A stretch of DNA of 64,000 nt from Rosellinia necatrix (lineage: Eukaryota > Ascomycota > Sordariomycetes > Xylariales > Xylariaceae), in assembly GCA_021209875.1 (NCBI GenBank), contig JAGYVD010000003.1, positions 3,596,001 through 3,660,000 on the forward strand, in the 5' to 3' direction. The notes under the pieces are model-generated. The model saw only the letters and a program-made list of their open reading frames with translations. It was not told where the DNA came from and made no database searches. The translations under genes were made by a program, and so were the position numbers. Below are positions 1 to 12,916 of the stretch, in pieces (position 1 is the first letter of the stretch; the number at the start of each line of letters is the position of its first letter).

Positions 1-1782
1 AGTGTCATGGCGAAAATTTTTCCATAATAGACCGCAATCAAATTCTCGCCCAAAGCTTCCCTTCTCTTTTTCTTCATCCAAAATTAACAACGCAAAATAA
101 TAACATTCTCGGGACATGCATACTTTGATGCGAGGTTATCAACCACGGTAGCCCAAGACCATTGAAAGCTCTCGGACAGGATGGAGAACAAACACTACTG
201 AACAATCTTGGGTGCGGTGCTTCCCTGTCCTCTCTGAGGGCGATGGGAAGGATCGCAATGATTGAGCGTACATGCTAGCAACTATGCGCAGCTTGCTGAA
301 TAGAATGAGAGTATCAAACGTAAACGATCTCACCATGCGAAACGGAATGCCAGCCATACAGTCAGTATCTAATATCAAGCGCTAATATCTGGCTTAGCGC
401 TGCTTGACAGTAGCGGGTAATCCAGGACGTGACGGCTGGGGAGTTGCAGCCACACCCAATATTTATCCCACAGCACACCAAGCCTCTTTCAAGTTCCTGA
501 CTCGAGTGTGGCCAAGTTAACAGTCTGCATATATGCCAGGATCAAATGAGTCGTCCAGCAATGTGGTGAAGATAAAGATGTGGACTGGGATATTGATGAT
601 GTGAAAGTTGGCGGACAAGGGAAGCGACAGCGTCGTCGGCGCCAGCATCGGCGCTGTTCCCGAGTGCCTGATATTCCTTCCCGCGACACAACCTCACTCT
701 ATGCATAGGTATGTATGTATTTGCTTTGTCGTTCGGCATCGGAATCAGCTTAGACCAAAAATAGAAAGAGGTAATCGGCCATGTCCTCGGGTTGTCTTCC
801 CCACATTCGCCATCGGCAGTTCCAATGGTTACGGGACTGGACTGGCATATGTATGCATGTATCTGGAATTATATATAACGCTATTCGAAGGCGCAACTAC
901 AGTTCACAGCTCGCCCCGAAATGTTGGACAGTACCTATACTACCTAGTACCTACGCCCAAGCACACCCCGCTTGGGTTAGGTAGCCGTCTTAATGTACGC
1001 GCCAATCCTGATCGCTTGTTGACTCCGCAACCAAATCGGCGAGACGTCATCGCCCTGGCGAATTCCTGGATGTTCCGCCAACCTAATACCTACTTACTTA
1101 CCCAAGGTAGGTAGTTATGTATAGAAGCTCGGGGGCAAGGGCTATCACATATGTATACATACATACATACATACCTATAAGGAACGTATACGTTGAGGTA
1201 CTATGTGGTGGCTCTGGCTACTAACCTAACCTAACCTACACACCTACATAGGCACTTGTAAGTCATCCCTAATGCGAGGACGCATTCTTTTTTTTTTTTT
1301 TTCTCCCCAGACAAGGAAGAGGATAGAATTGCAAGAGATATGATTGGCAGGATGTTGGCCCCTCACCCCACCCTCTCCGGTGATCGCAGGTCATATCGCC
1401 CGCCTAGTGCGAATTGGGGAATTTTTGGTGGTTTATCGAGCTTATCTGGGAACTATGACTGGTGCAGAGGCGGGTAGAGTGCTGAGGTCGCACGCACTCC
1501 CCAGCATGGTGAGAGTCAGATCGGCCTTCGACCAAGGCTTCTTATATCCACGATACTACCCAGCACCAGCTCCCAGAGCTCTTGTCGTCCACGACCATTC
1601 TGCTGAACGGCCTTGGTCGCCCCCATCTTCAAAGGGCTCGATTTATTCTCAATTCGGGAGCCAGGCACCCAATTGCCGTCTGGTCACTAATAATACCCGG
1701 TTTCAATACCCGATCCCCCGTCCCCTCGCCTCCCCAGCCCCAAGTCACAAGCTTCCACCCCAAAGCTTCTCGACCGCTCCCT
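1..1782. other. Intergenic region upstream of CPA2
   Basis: No convincing gene is visible. The open frames here are short, use mixed frames and resemble no family I know. The stretch holds a (CATA)n tract near 1153-1175, three CCTAA-type units near 1222-1236 and a poly-T run at about 1288-1302 roughly 480 nt before the CPA2 start. A GCN4/CPC1-like heptamer with one mismatch (TGACTCG) occurs near 498. That is weak support for amino-acid cross-pathway control and no more than suggestive. Confidence 0.5.
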
Positions 1783-4700
1783 ATGGCTTTCTCTGCCACG
1801 GTGGCAGGCCGGACGCCTGTTCTGCTCCGTCACGGCCGGCGGCTGCCTGCCACTCTATCCCGAAGGACATTCACTGCCCCAGTATTGCGCTCCCCCTCCC
1901 ATCTGCTGTCCACCAGCCAAGCCAGCAGCCAGACGAGCAGCTCGACGCAGAAACGGCATTTTTGCGTTACGCGCGCTCGCTGCAACGCTGCCGTTGCCGA
2001 TATCCAGCAGCCGCCGAGCTCGAAGCCTTATCTAGAGAGTGGCGTCATTAAGCCGAGAGACATTGTCAACGTCAAGAAGGTCTTGGTCATTGGTAGTGGT
2101 GGCTTGGCTATCGGACAGGCCGGCGAGTTCGACTATTCAGGTACGTGATTTGTCGCCGCCATCGAAGTGTGATCCGCTACCAATTACGGTTCCCATTTCG
2201 AGGTTCTTCCGTACTGGCAAAATACCCAACTAACACCCAACTCCAGGTTCTCAAGCTCTCAAGGCCCTCAAGGAGGCTGGTGTGGCCTCGGTGCTCATCA
2301 ACCCCAATATCGCCACCATTCAGACCAACCACACGCTTGCTGACGAGATTTACTATCTTCCTGTCACCCCGGAATATGTATCGTACGTAATCGAGAGGGA
2401 ACGGCCAGACGGCATCTTCCTGTCGTTCGGCGGCCAGACCGCGCTCAACCTGGGTGTGCAGATGCAGCGCATGGGATTGTTTGAAAAATATGGAGTCAAA
2501 GTCCTCGGCACGAGCGTACATACCCTCGAGCTGAGTGAAGACCGAGACCTCTTCGCCAAAGCCTTGAACGAGATCGATATCCCAATCGCCAAGTCAATCG
2601 CCGTCGGGACCATTGAAGATGCGATCGATGCCGCCAAGACGGTGGGCTATCCTATCATTGTTCGCGCTGCCTATGCTCTCGGCGGTTTGGGTTCTGGTTT
2701 CGCCAATAATGAGGAGGAGCTTCGAAATATGGCTGCTCGCTCGTTGACGCTGTCGCCGCAAATTCTGGTCGAAAAATCCTTGAAGGGCTGGAAAGAGGTC
2801 GAATATGAGGTCGTCCGTGATGCCAACAACAATTGCATTACCGTGTGTAACATGGAAAACTTCGATCCCTTGGGTACTCATACTGGTGACTCGATTGTTG
2901 TCGCGCCGAGCCAGACTCTAACTGACGAGGAATACAACATGCTCCGGTCGGCTGCTATCAAGATTGTGCGCCATCTCGGGGTTGTCGGCGAATGCAACGT
3001 TCAGTATGCCCTTCAGCCAGATGGCCTCGATTATCGTGTCATTGAAGTGAATGCTCGGCTTTCCCGATCATCAGCCCTGGCTTCCAAGGCTACTGGCTAT
3101 CCTCTTGCCTACACGGCCGCAAAAATTGGTCTTGGACACACCTTACCTGAGCTACCCAATGCTGTCACGAAGACAACTACCGCCAACTTCGAGCCCTCGC
3201 TGGATTACATCGTGACGAAAATCCCCCGCTGGGACTTGTCTAAATTCCAGCACGTCAAGCGAGATATCGGTAGCGCAATGAAGTCCGTCGGAGAGGTTAT
3301 GGCCATTGGTCGTACTTTCGAGGAGTCCTTCCAGAAGGCCATTCGTCAAGTGGACCCCAAGTTTGTGGGCTTCCAGGGCGACCATTTTGAGGACCTTGAT
3401 TACGAGCTTTCTCACCCCAGTGATCGAAGGTGGCTCGCTGTCGGCCAAGCAATGCTGCACGAGGGTTACACGGTGGAAAAAGTCCACGAACTAAGCAAAA
3501 TTGACAAGTGGTTTTTGTACAAACTTCAGAACTTGGTTGACTGCACTAAAGAAATGGAGGCTATTGGTAGCCTGGACGGCCTGAAGAAAAACCTTGTTCT
3601 GAAGGCTAAGAAGATGGGTTTTTCTGATAAGCAAATCGCAAATGCGGTCAACTGCAACGAGGATTCAGTCCGGGCGCTCCGCTTGAGTATGGGAATACGA
3701 CCTTGGGTGAAAAAAATCGACACACTTGCTGCTGAATTTCCGGCTGACACCAACTACCTTTACACCACGTATAATGCGAGCTCCCACGATGTGGCCTTTG
3801 AGGATAAGGGCACCGTAATACTTGGTAGCGGTGTGTACAGAATTGGCAGCTCTGTCGAATTCGATTGGTGCGCCGTAAGTGCTACACAGGCATTGAGGAA
3901 CATGGGACAAAAGACCGTCATGATCAATGTAAGTTGTGCTCTCCTACGTCCTAATGTGATGGGCGGTGGATATATTGAAGGGAAAAGTCCTCGGCTTCTT
4001 GAAACGGAAATTCGGCCTAGCGGGCTGGTTTGGTTTTCGAATGTTCCCGCGGTTACTGGGCCCGTCTACTGCTTATATAAACTTTACTAACTTCCTTAAC
4101 GTACAACCCTGAAACATATAGCACTGATTTCGACACGGCCGATAAACTATATTTCGAAGAGTTGAGCTACGAAAGGGTTATGGATATTTATGAGCTTGAA
4201 AATGCCTCAGGTGTTGTTGTCTCTGTCGGTGGCCAGCTACCCCAGAATATCGCTCTTCGTCTACAGGAAACTGGGAAGGCAAATGTTTTGGGGACTAATC
4301 CACAAGACATTGACAAAGCTGAAGATCGACAGAAATTTTCAGAAATCTTGGATAGCATCGGCGTGGATCAACCTGCCTGGAAGGAACTTACATCTGTGGC
4401 TGAGGCGGAAAAGTTTGCCGAAGATGTGGGCTATCCCGTACTTGTCCGCCCTAGCTATGTCCTCTCGGGTGCTGCTATGACCGTCATCCACAGCCATGAA
4501 GACCTTAAGGATAAACTGGAGGCCGCTAGTAACGTTTCCCCCGACTATCCTGTCGTGATTACAAAGTTCATCGAGGGCGCGCAGGAAATTGACGTTGATG
4601 GTGTCGCCTCGGAAGGAAACCTTCTCGTACACGCCGTTAGCGAGCATGTTGAACAAGCCGGCGTTCACTCTGGTGATGCTACCTTGGTTCTACCCCCCAC

Positions 4701-5645
4701 CAACCTTGACGACAAGGTTATGGGCCGCCTGAAAGAAATTGCGGAGAAGGTCGCCAAGGCATGGAAAATTACGGGTCCTTTCAACATGCAAATCATCAAG
4801 GCCGATAATGGGGAAGGGAGTGAGCCGGTGCTGAAGGTTATTGAGTGCAATCTTCGCGCTTCACGCTCATTCCCATTTGTCAGCAAAGTCCTTGGTACAA
4901 ACTTCATTGACGTCGCCACGAAGGCTCTTGTTGGCAAGGATGTCCCCGAGCCAACGGACCTGATGGCCATTAAGCGAGACTACTTAGCTGTTAAAGTTCC
5001 CCAGTTCTCCTGGACGCGTCTCGCAGGTGCCGACCCGTTCCTAGGCGTTGAGATGGCCAGTACTGGAGAAATGGCTTGTTTCGGTAAGGACGTTATCGAG
5101 GCCTACTGGACATCGCTTCAGTCCACTATGAATTTCCGTATGCCAGAGCCTGGCGAGGGTATCCTCCTTGGTGGCGATGTTTCTAAGACGTGGCTTACGA
5201 CCATCGCGGACTATATCTCTCCCCTCGGTTACAAGTTCTATGCCGCCAGTGCAGATGTCAAGCAGCACCTTGAATCGACCACCAAGGACAAGGTCCAGGT
5301 GGAAGTAATCGAGTTCCCTAAGGAAGATAAACGCGCTCTTCGTGAAGTCTTCCAGAAGTACGACATTCGCGGAGTTTTCAATCTAGCTCTCGCCCGTGGC
5401 AAGACCACTACAGATGTTAACTACGTCATGCGTCGTAATGCCGTTGACTTCGGCGTGCCGTTATTTATGGAACCTCAGGTCTGTTTCTGACACCCCCTTG
5501 TTCTTTCAACGGGATCGACAACTAACCGATTTCACAGACCGCTATACTTTTCGCTCAGTGCATGAGCCAGAAACTTCCTCGGAAGGAGGGAATTCCTTCA
5601 GAGGTTCGACCGTGGTCCGATTTTATCGGTGGGAAGCCTTTGTAA
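1783..5645 (+). CDS. CPA2: Carbamoyl-phosphate synthase, arginine-specific, large subunit (mitochondrial)
   Basis: The enzyme makes carbamoyl phosphate from ammonia (channelled from the small subunit's glutamine hydrolysis), bicarbonate and two ATP, feeding citrulline and arginine synthesis. Proposed exons are 1783-2140, 2247-3928, 4102-5478 and 5538-5645, giving 1174 residues, close to the usual fungal length of about 1170. The first roughly 85 residues are rich in Arg, Ser, Thr and Ala, as expected of a mitochondrial presequence. [21 protein letters not shown] opens the first synthetase half and includes the exon 1/2 join. ATP-grasp sequences such as ALGGLGSGF lie in the first half, [12 protein letters not shown] lies in the second, and the C-terminus has the regulatory MGS-like fold ending in [10 protein letters not shown]. 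The third exon must start at TACAACCCT to keep the family sequence, but CG rather than AG precedes it and no usable AG exists nearby. This is either a sequencing error or a real splice lesion. It is the orthologue of Neurospora arg-3. Confidence 0.93.
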
Positions 5646-6737
5646 ATCCATGAGAGCCACGTCGTTGATGAGCCTAACGCATCCCCCTTGATCTCCACGA
5701 CCCACCATCGCTACCTGATACCGAGAGAAGAGAAAGTGTTCTCCTGCGATCTTTCAACTTTGATATCCTACCCCTCGCTGGTCTAATAACTAGACTGGAC
5801 AGGGTTTTCTGACGTGCTTTTATTTTATTTTATATATATACATATTCCTGATAAGAGGTATCATATTTCACTCTGTTCTAGGGTAAGGGGACAGACGAAA
5901 AAGGAAAATGGGGGATGGAAAATAAAATGGGTAAAAACTAGGGAGGGTTAATGCCATGACGTGCTCTATGTTGTGGTGTAGTATGGTCTTAATTCGTGGT
6001 AATGAAAGGGCCCAGGGTCTGTTGGGGCACCTGCGAGCACTTCCTACAAGGATCTAAGCACACAGCCCATCCTGAAATCAGGGGAGGATGGGAGATTGTG
6101 GTTTTATTTTTTTTTAATTTTTTGAACGAGACAGTCCGGAAAGGAATTTTTGGGGGGGCTGTCACGTCTCCAACACTACCCTTTGACTATCAACCCTGAG
6201 GGATGAAAGTAGAATGGAAGCAGACAAATATTGAGGTATACTCAAACCCTCCCGCTCATCTACCCTTCGCCTACCCATTATCGGACCATTAGGTTACTGC
6301 CGCACAACTAATCTGTCTACCCAATTATAAACTATGGCGAGTATCAAAAGGGATCCATCTTGTGGTCGCATTTATGGTCACGCATAAACCCAGAGGCGCT
6401 CTCCTAAACAGAGGTTTACGTCCTCCCCCCGACAGTTATTGGATTAGATGGGTACGAAAACGTGCCAGTTCATTAGATACCAGAATACCTAGGCTAGCTG
6501 AACTGGTTCTGGCCTCGAAGCGTCACCTAGTCAAGAATTGCCTATGAAATATGGTCTCTAATTTCGCCGTACCGGATGCTAATGTGTCGCGGGATATCCA
6601 TCTTTTAGGGGTGGAAGACCTCTCTTGGTGCGGGTTGGGATTTTCCATGCGCCAACCTGGTGAACAACTACTCCATAACCGTGACGGTGTCGTTGCCGCC
6701 CCTTATAACCTGCCCCACATACAGCCATACTTGGGCA
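5646..6737. other. Convergent 3' intergenic region, CPA2/NPL4
   Basis: This lies between the stop codons of two convergent genes and presumably contains both 3' UTRs. It is AT-rich around 5818-5850 (a TTTTATTTTATATATATA run) and again near 6100-6125. I see no coding potential; the short frames at 6362-6547 and 6551-6802 look like noise. Confidence 0.5.
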
Positions 6738-9081
6738 TCATGAGCTTTCAGACCTGGAACGGTCGAATACTGGCCGGTTTTGGCCTCGGTCATTCAGCCT
6801 AACGGCAGCAAAACGCTTAGCGAGCGGCTCTCCAGACCTTTGTGAAATGGCGGTTGTAGAGGTAGAAGTGGATGATGACGATGGTGTAGTAGTAGTAAAT
6901 GCAGAAGTCGACGTTGCCCCACCGTTCGCTTGAGCGCCGAGCAGGCCACCCTCGTTGCCACTTGAAGAACGAGGGCGTTTTTTAGGAATTGTCTCACCGG
7001 TCGCTTGTAATATGGTTTCTAGCGTTTGCCAACCGGGCATAGAGAAGAGCTGGTAAATCTCAGCGAGATCGTGGGTTGTCGCAGCCTTGCACAGGACGGC
7101 CTCTTCCTTCTGAGATAACAGTATGATTAGCGTCGAGTTCTTATGTCTTGAAAGAACTGGAAGGCCTCGCTAGGATAAATTTCTTACCTTGGATAGAACA
7201 CCCATTCCATGAATAAAAGTGAGTAGATGAAAGTCCGACAGGGAACCTAGCTCATTGCCTCCACTGGTGCTAATGGCGTTGGCGAGACTACTGTATTGCT
7301 GGCTCTCGCCCATCACCTCACGGTTCTCGATGGGAAAGTTTGATGTATTAAACGTTGGTTTGGGTTCAGCAGGAAACCCGTGCGTCAGCGTAACGACTAG
7401 ATATTCAACGGGGAAGGCTGGTTTGGCGTTCTCTTGGACATTTGCCCCGTACTCATTAATCTTGCGATAGAAAACTTCGGGTATATAACGGGCACGGGGA
7501 CCATTATTGTCCTCTTCCTCACGAACAAGCATGACACCCGGGTCGGCTGAAGGCTCAATAAGGTCGGCACGAACCATCTCCATGGCCTCATTGGACACTT
7601 GATAGGATGAAATGGCGATCTGCCCCGTCTCATCGCCCGAGATGATGCATGTCACGAAATTTGAGCCGAATCTGCCCGTATCGCTCCACTTGGTGGGCTT
7701 AAGGTGTTGGCTTTGGAGTCGAGCGGCGAAACATATCTCAAGCGAAGAGAGGTAGAATGAGTCGGCATGTCTTTTACAAATAACGGTGCCATCCCCGGCG
7801 CCGGAATCCAGTAAATCAGTAAAAACAACGCCAACCTGCTCCAGACCACAGAGATGGGCGACCTCGTTGACGGCCGACTCATTTCCCCAGGCATTTAACG
7901 ATACCCCATCGACTTCATCCACTTGCGGCACTTCATAGATAGCCTCCACGACCGCCTTGACTCCGAGGGGTACCTCGGTATACTCGGCATATCGCCCATA
8001 TAGGTAGCCCACCCGTTGAGCACCTGTCTTGCGCCAAGCATCAATAAAGGTGTTGACCAGCTCGAAGGAAGCAAATTCGACGTGATCGACCATACGGAAA
8101 GGCTGGGGCTGTAGGGTAATGGCACTAGGCTGGCATTTGGTGCAGATACCTTCGGGCCATTGAGGATGGCCCGACGGGCAATCCCGCTTGACACTGAAAT
8201 AGGGCTCCTTTAGGGGGGGTATGAAAGAGCTGCCCAACTCTGGCCTGTTTGTGGCTGAGTTGATTTTTCGTAGGTAGGAGTGAAAGGATAGGTATTTGAT
8301 TTTCTTGTCGGCTAGATACTGGGGATTGAAAGGATCCAGAGGCATGCAGTAGTCACACATGCCTTTGGGGCTATGTTTGCACATGCGGTCGCGGCCCCTT
8401 GGGATCTTTCCGTCTTTCCTGTCAAGACGATCATCAAGATCCGATTGCCGTACCACCTCCCAAGGATTTTTGATGACCTGGCTTGGCGATGTGGGAGGCG
8501 GAGGCTCGATGGGTAGATTCTCCGTGGGGAGGATAGGTTTCCCACTTAGCCGGTTTGCGGAGGGCAGGATATGGGTGGATGGGGAGGGGGTTGTTCCATT
8601 CGTGTCGCCGTTAGTGATATTTTCCCGGTGACTGTAGTTGATGAAAATTAAATCGCCGTGGCTACAGGTAGAGCAGTGTCAGTTAGCATGACCAATAAAA
8701 TCGCGGTAGTAATAGCAGCAACAGGAGCGGCGGCGACGGCCATAGCAGCAGCAGCAGCAGGTCCATAGCCTCCGAGAGGGACGTAGACACACCTCAACCC
8801 GATCTGGCCCAGCTTCACCTTGGCTATATCTTTCAACCTCCTCGAGTCATTCGCCTGGGGGTTCGGGGACATGCGGATGGTGTTCGGGTCGACGGTAGGT
8901 GGCAGCTGGGGCACCAACTGCAGGTTCATTTGATCAGCATATCTGCGACAGAAAGCGAGCGCTGCATAGATTCCTCGGGCTGGGGGGAGCTGGTTACCTG
9001 ACGGCCAAGATCCGCGATGCTATCATTTTCGTTGATGGTGATCCGGACCATGCCATCCGGCCCCCGGAGTCGGAGCAGCAT
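6738..9081 (-). CDS. NPL4: Npl4, cofactor of the Cdc48/p97 segregase
   Basis: Npl4 pairs with Ufd1 and recruits the AAA ATPase Cdc48 to ubiquitylated clients in ERAD and chromatin extraction. Exons on the minus strand are 9081-8998, 8917-8793, 8661-7188 and 7109-6738, with phases that close to give 684 residues. Exon 1 encodes a UBX-like beginning ([19 protein letters not shown]). Exon 2 continues with [11 protein letters not shown] after a TGCAG acceptor, and exon 3 with [10 protein letters not shown]. Around residues 160-240 lies the zf-NPL4 region, with Cys/His pairs in [13 protein letters not shown] and [16 protein letters not shown]. The MPN-like domain follows from [21 protein letters not shown]. 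The C-terminal exon is Ser/Thr-rich and carries a basic PKKRPR stretch. No C-terminal RanBP2-type zinc finger is seen, as in yeast Npl4. The start is fixed by the family N-terminus. The second intron contains a short CAG/CTG run. Confidence 0.93.
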
Positions 9082-9771
9082 GATAGCCTTGGGTAAGTGC
9101 GCGCGCTCCGCTATGCCGGTAGGAGGCTAATACAGGATGGAACTCGTTGGTGTGGGAAAGAGAAACGAATAGGGCTGTCTGTCTAAAAGAGAGGGGGCGA
9201 GGGAGAGGAAGGACAGGCCAACATTCGAAGTAGGAAGAGCCGGATGGGTCTTCTTACGGGTTACCTATCAATCCATTAGTTCTCTCTCCGACGGCTCCCG
9301 TGGCAGTGAGTTAAGGGAAGAGACAGGTAGTCTAGTGGCGGAGAAAGGCGCGGAATGATATGGCGAAGAATGGTATCGGTAGTTAGATGGAGACACACAA
9401 TAGAAAGACGCAATAGGTACGGTTGTATGCATATCCGCTCGCGCATGTGTATGTAGGTTGGGTGTGAGGTAGCAGATAAGTCAGCAACAAGTATTAGAGT
9501 ACTCGAGTAGGGAGATAGCCTGTTTATTCCTGTGTTCGTTTCCCGGTGAAGCTATCCGAGCACTTGTCGATGATCTCTACAAGTAGGTACTAAGTAGATA
9601 GGTAAGTAGGTAAGGTAATCAATTCTACCCCCCCAAGAGATAGGAGTGATAGGTAGGTAGGTAGTGGTGGTAACTACCCCCCTGCTATTCTAGGCACCAA
9701 GCTCAGCTTAGTGCCTTCCACCTGGGGTCCTCAGTAAGTACCGATGTAAGTGCATCTGAGTTGTATGACCA

Positions 9772-9822
9772 CCTAGATAGGTAAGTAGGTACCTAGGTAG
9801 GTATCCTCTCAATAGGTACCTA
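9772..9822. repeat. TAGG/CCTA palindromic cluster
   Basis: The sequence alternates TAGGTAAGTAGG, TACCTAGGTAGGTA and TAGGTACCTACCTA, giving overlapping perfect inverted repeats. The same type of cluster recurs in many intergenic regions of the window. Confidence 0.7.
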
Positions 9823-9824
9823 CC

Positions 9825-9905
<81 letters not shown>

Positions 9906-9990
9906 CAGCAGCAGTAGTAGTAGTAGTAGTAGTAGCAGTAACTAGTAGTAGTAGTAGTAACTAGTAGTAGTAGTAACTAGTAGTAGTATT
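9825..9990. repeat. (TAG)n trinucleotide microsatellite
   Basis: About 165 bp of TAG repeats, interrupted by a few CAG units and by AACTAG spacers near the distal end. It is continuous with the CCTAGG palindromic cluster on its left. It lies in intergenic DNA, so it is not translated. Confidence 0.9.
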
Positions 9991-10960
9991 GGTACCTACC
10001 TAGGTTGGTAACCAGCCTTGTATTTAGGAGTGCATTTTTTTTTTTAGGTATGGAAATGCTAATAACTGATGTAGCAGCACTCATAATATTCTCTTTACAA
10101 CGATATCTACTATCTAGTGTAGTAGGGATACTATGGGTCTTGTGCATTAGCACGAAGGGATTGGTGCTGAATCAGTACTTGCTACCTACTTCAGTAGCTT
10201 ACCTACCTGGTAGGTACCTACCTACCTAAGTTAAGAGTCGTACTTTGGGTACAATTTGGTGTATAACTAAATGCTCTGAAAAGTACCCACCTAGTTGCTT
10301 GCGGCCCAATGACAAGTCACGCTATTATAAAGTTATTATAGTCCAGGGTAGGGTTTGTTTTGTCTAATGACACCTTTAGGCACTACATCATAGTTATAGT
10401 ATGCACCTACCCGAGAGGCCCCATATCAGGAGAGTCTAGAATTACAGCATCGATGGGGCCCAGTGTCAAACGAATTGTACCCTGTTACCTATATGATTTA
10501 TAGAAGCATCTCCGACAAGACCAATTAGGTCAATGGTTTTTATAGTTATCGTCTGTTGATTAGCATAAATGCTGGAAAATACCCCACTGAGATCAACCTT
10601 GCCATGATCTTGGCAACCTCTCGGGGTGGAGAGAAATTCGGGAATGCCAGTGGTGACGTAACGGTCCAGTGGGAAAGACTATGAAAGCGGCATGTGCGCT
10701 GGTTATACGAGACAAGGCCCCAAGAGAAATCCTCCAGTTGCTCTAATCAACACCCATAATCGACACAAGGCGCCCCCCATAGAGACTCTAAGCTCGTGAA
10801 GTTAATATATTGGTGACGGCGACTGAGGTCCTCTATGGGCACCACCTCACTAACTTAGTAAGTTAGTAACACCTCGCCCTAGACCATCCGGTCAGAGCCG
10901 ACCCTCGCTGCCCGGAACCTTGGGTTTCCCTCCTTCCGGCTCTATTATCGGTTCGACAGG

Positions 10961-12916
10961 ATGAAGGGCATTTGGGGGGATTCTTGCGACGGCCATCATG
11001 ATGGTAGTAGCTCCGACCAACCGCCCACGACACATGTCGAGCGAGGCTCGACACCGCCAGACGAGCACACTCGACTCTTGCCAAACCAGGTGGACAGCCA
11101 GGCGTACCTCAGTCCAGACGACCCAGCCGTACGGACCTACCGTAGCCATGCAGCGGCGTGAGACCATAACGCTAACTATCCCTTACAGGTCTCGCCTTAT
11201 AATCTCTGGAGCATTCGAATCAGCAGATACTTTACTATTCTATTTGCCATCATTGCTCTGGCATGGTGGACCATACTCCTAGTCGCAACATTCTTCACTC
11301 CACCAGGTTTCCATAGCCGGGGATCGGGATTTTCTGCCTTCGGCTACGCCGGTTTGGCACTAGCCAACCTACTCTTCACGCTCTTATTCTTCGCAGTACC
11401 CGCGAAGGCTGTGAGAATCGCCAGCCTCGTCACGGGCTGTCTACTCCTTATCAATACAGTTCTCCTAATATCGGTGCAACAGACGAGGTACGAGGAAGGG
11501 TGGGTCGGCGTGGCCAGTGTACTGTGTAGGTGCGAGAAGGCTCTTGTGTGGCTTCATGTGCAGCTGACATACCGACTACACTAGGGGCACTAGTTACGTC
11601 CATCTGGACCCTCGCTACGGATCGTCTTGTTGCATGGGGCAAACACAAGGAAGAAGAAAGATTAACTGGGAGAGCCGAAACACGCCGTACATTAGGCGAA
11701 TGGATTGCCGTGCTAATATCAACACTTTCCATGGCAATAATAACGGTTATTGTATTCCTCATGACATGCGCATTGTTCCTCCGAGCCCTTGATGCCGGCC
11801 TCGCGGCTCCTGGAAAGATGTACTGGGTCGACGGAGGCAAGTACAGGCTTCATGTTTATTGTCGTGGGAACCAGTCCGACTCCAAACTGCCAACGGTGCT
11901 ACTCGAGGGTGAAGGGCCTGTTGAAGATGGGCTATGGGACTTTGCTGATAATGCTATAAAAAACGGGTCAATTCATCGCTACTGCTTCGTGGACCGTCCA
12001 GGATTTGCCTGGGTGAGTTTCTCTTAGTTGGACCCAGAACTATGTGCATTAACAGATCGAAGAGTGATGCTGCGCCATCGCCGCTCTCCGCGGGTATGGC
12101 GGTAGAAGCCGTAGACGAAGCGCTGACACGAGCCGGCGAAAGTGGCCCTTGGGGTTAGCAAAAAGTCAAACTAAGCACCTACAAAACACTAACGAGTTAT
12201 TAGTCCTCATGAGTGCTGGCATTGGTTCCATCTACTCGCGAATCTTTTCCTCGCGTCATGGAGGGGACATCAAGGGACTCCTCCTCGGTAGGTGATGCCT
12301 GAGTAAAATTTCATTTAGCTGTTCCAAAGGTTCACCTTTGCGCGAAATTGTATATGTCTTTGGATATAACCTCACCCCCCTTTCCCAAATGGCCCCCAAC
12401 AAAATCGACAGATCACATTCAAAATGACGATAGCTAACGTCGAACATGATAGTTGACCCATTACATGAAGACCTCCTGGAAGACGTAGGTTCCCCCGGAC
12501 GAGGTTTCGCATTATGGATCAAAGGGATTCTTTCACCGCTTGGGCTTGATCAAGTACCCGGAGCCGTGTTTAGGGGCCGGACGAAGGAAGATCGTGTCTG
12601 GGGACGATGTGCTTACCAGACTGGCAAATACATATTCGCGAAGTTACAGGAGAATACGGTAGCCGATACTTTATCGAAGCGAGATGTGGCCAGCAGCCGG
12701 GCAATTCAGGCTCTGAATGTGCCGCTCACGGTGGTTAGCTCTGGCGTCAAGATCCGTGAAGACAGCAGGTGGAAAGAGAAACAAAGAGACTTAAGTAATC
12801 TAACAGATGTGCTGCGACATTGGGACATCGTCGGTCATGCGCCACATCGAGTTTGGGAAATAATCAAAGGACGAGACCTCATAGAGGAGAGACTGAAACA
12901 ACTGGTGAATGAGTAA
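10961..12916 (+). CDS. Multi-pass membrane protein with alpha/beta-hydrolase-like C-terminal domain
   Basis: Exons are 10961-11128, 11189-11525, 11585-12012, 12063-12153, 12204-12287 and 12453-12916, and all phases close to give 523 residues. The start codon is the first in-frame ATG of a polar N-terminus containing a DEHTRLLPNQVD motif. Four to five hydrophobic segments follow (for example YFTILFAIIALAWWTILLV and LANLLFTLLFFAVPAKAV), then a membrane segment near IISTLSM-type sequence in exon 3. The C-terminal half reads as an alpha/beta-hydrolase core: YWVDGGKYRLHVYCRG, VLLEGEGPVED, CFVDRPGFAWSDAAPSPLSAG and LLLVDPLHEDLL. The nucleophile elbow reads SAGIGSIYSR, with Gly347 where active enzymes have Ser, so catalysis is doubtful. 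Related fungal proteins are often labelled 'mitochondrial integral membrane protein', as I recall. The true function is unknown. Confidence 0.8.

Larger units (their letters stand above)
9082..10960. other. Long repeat-rich intergenic region between divergent genes
   Basis: This 1.9-kb gap separates NPL4 and the hydrolase-like gene, which point away from each other, so it should contain both promoters. It holds purine-rich tracts near 9180-9230, multiple TAGG/CCTA palindromes (about 9585-9830 and 10195-10232) and a long TAG trinucleotide array listed separately. I see no supported gene. Confidence 0.5.

Noticed and set aside
608..1114. 168-codon plus-strand frame
   Set aside because: Composition looks random, no recognisable domain, no splice partners, and it contains repeat-derived sequence.
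9825..9990. CRISPR-like or other functional array
   Set aside because: It is a plain trinucleotide microsatellite without spacers.
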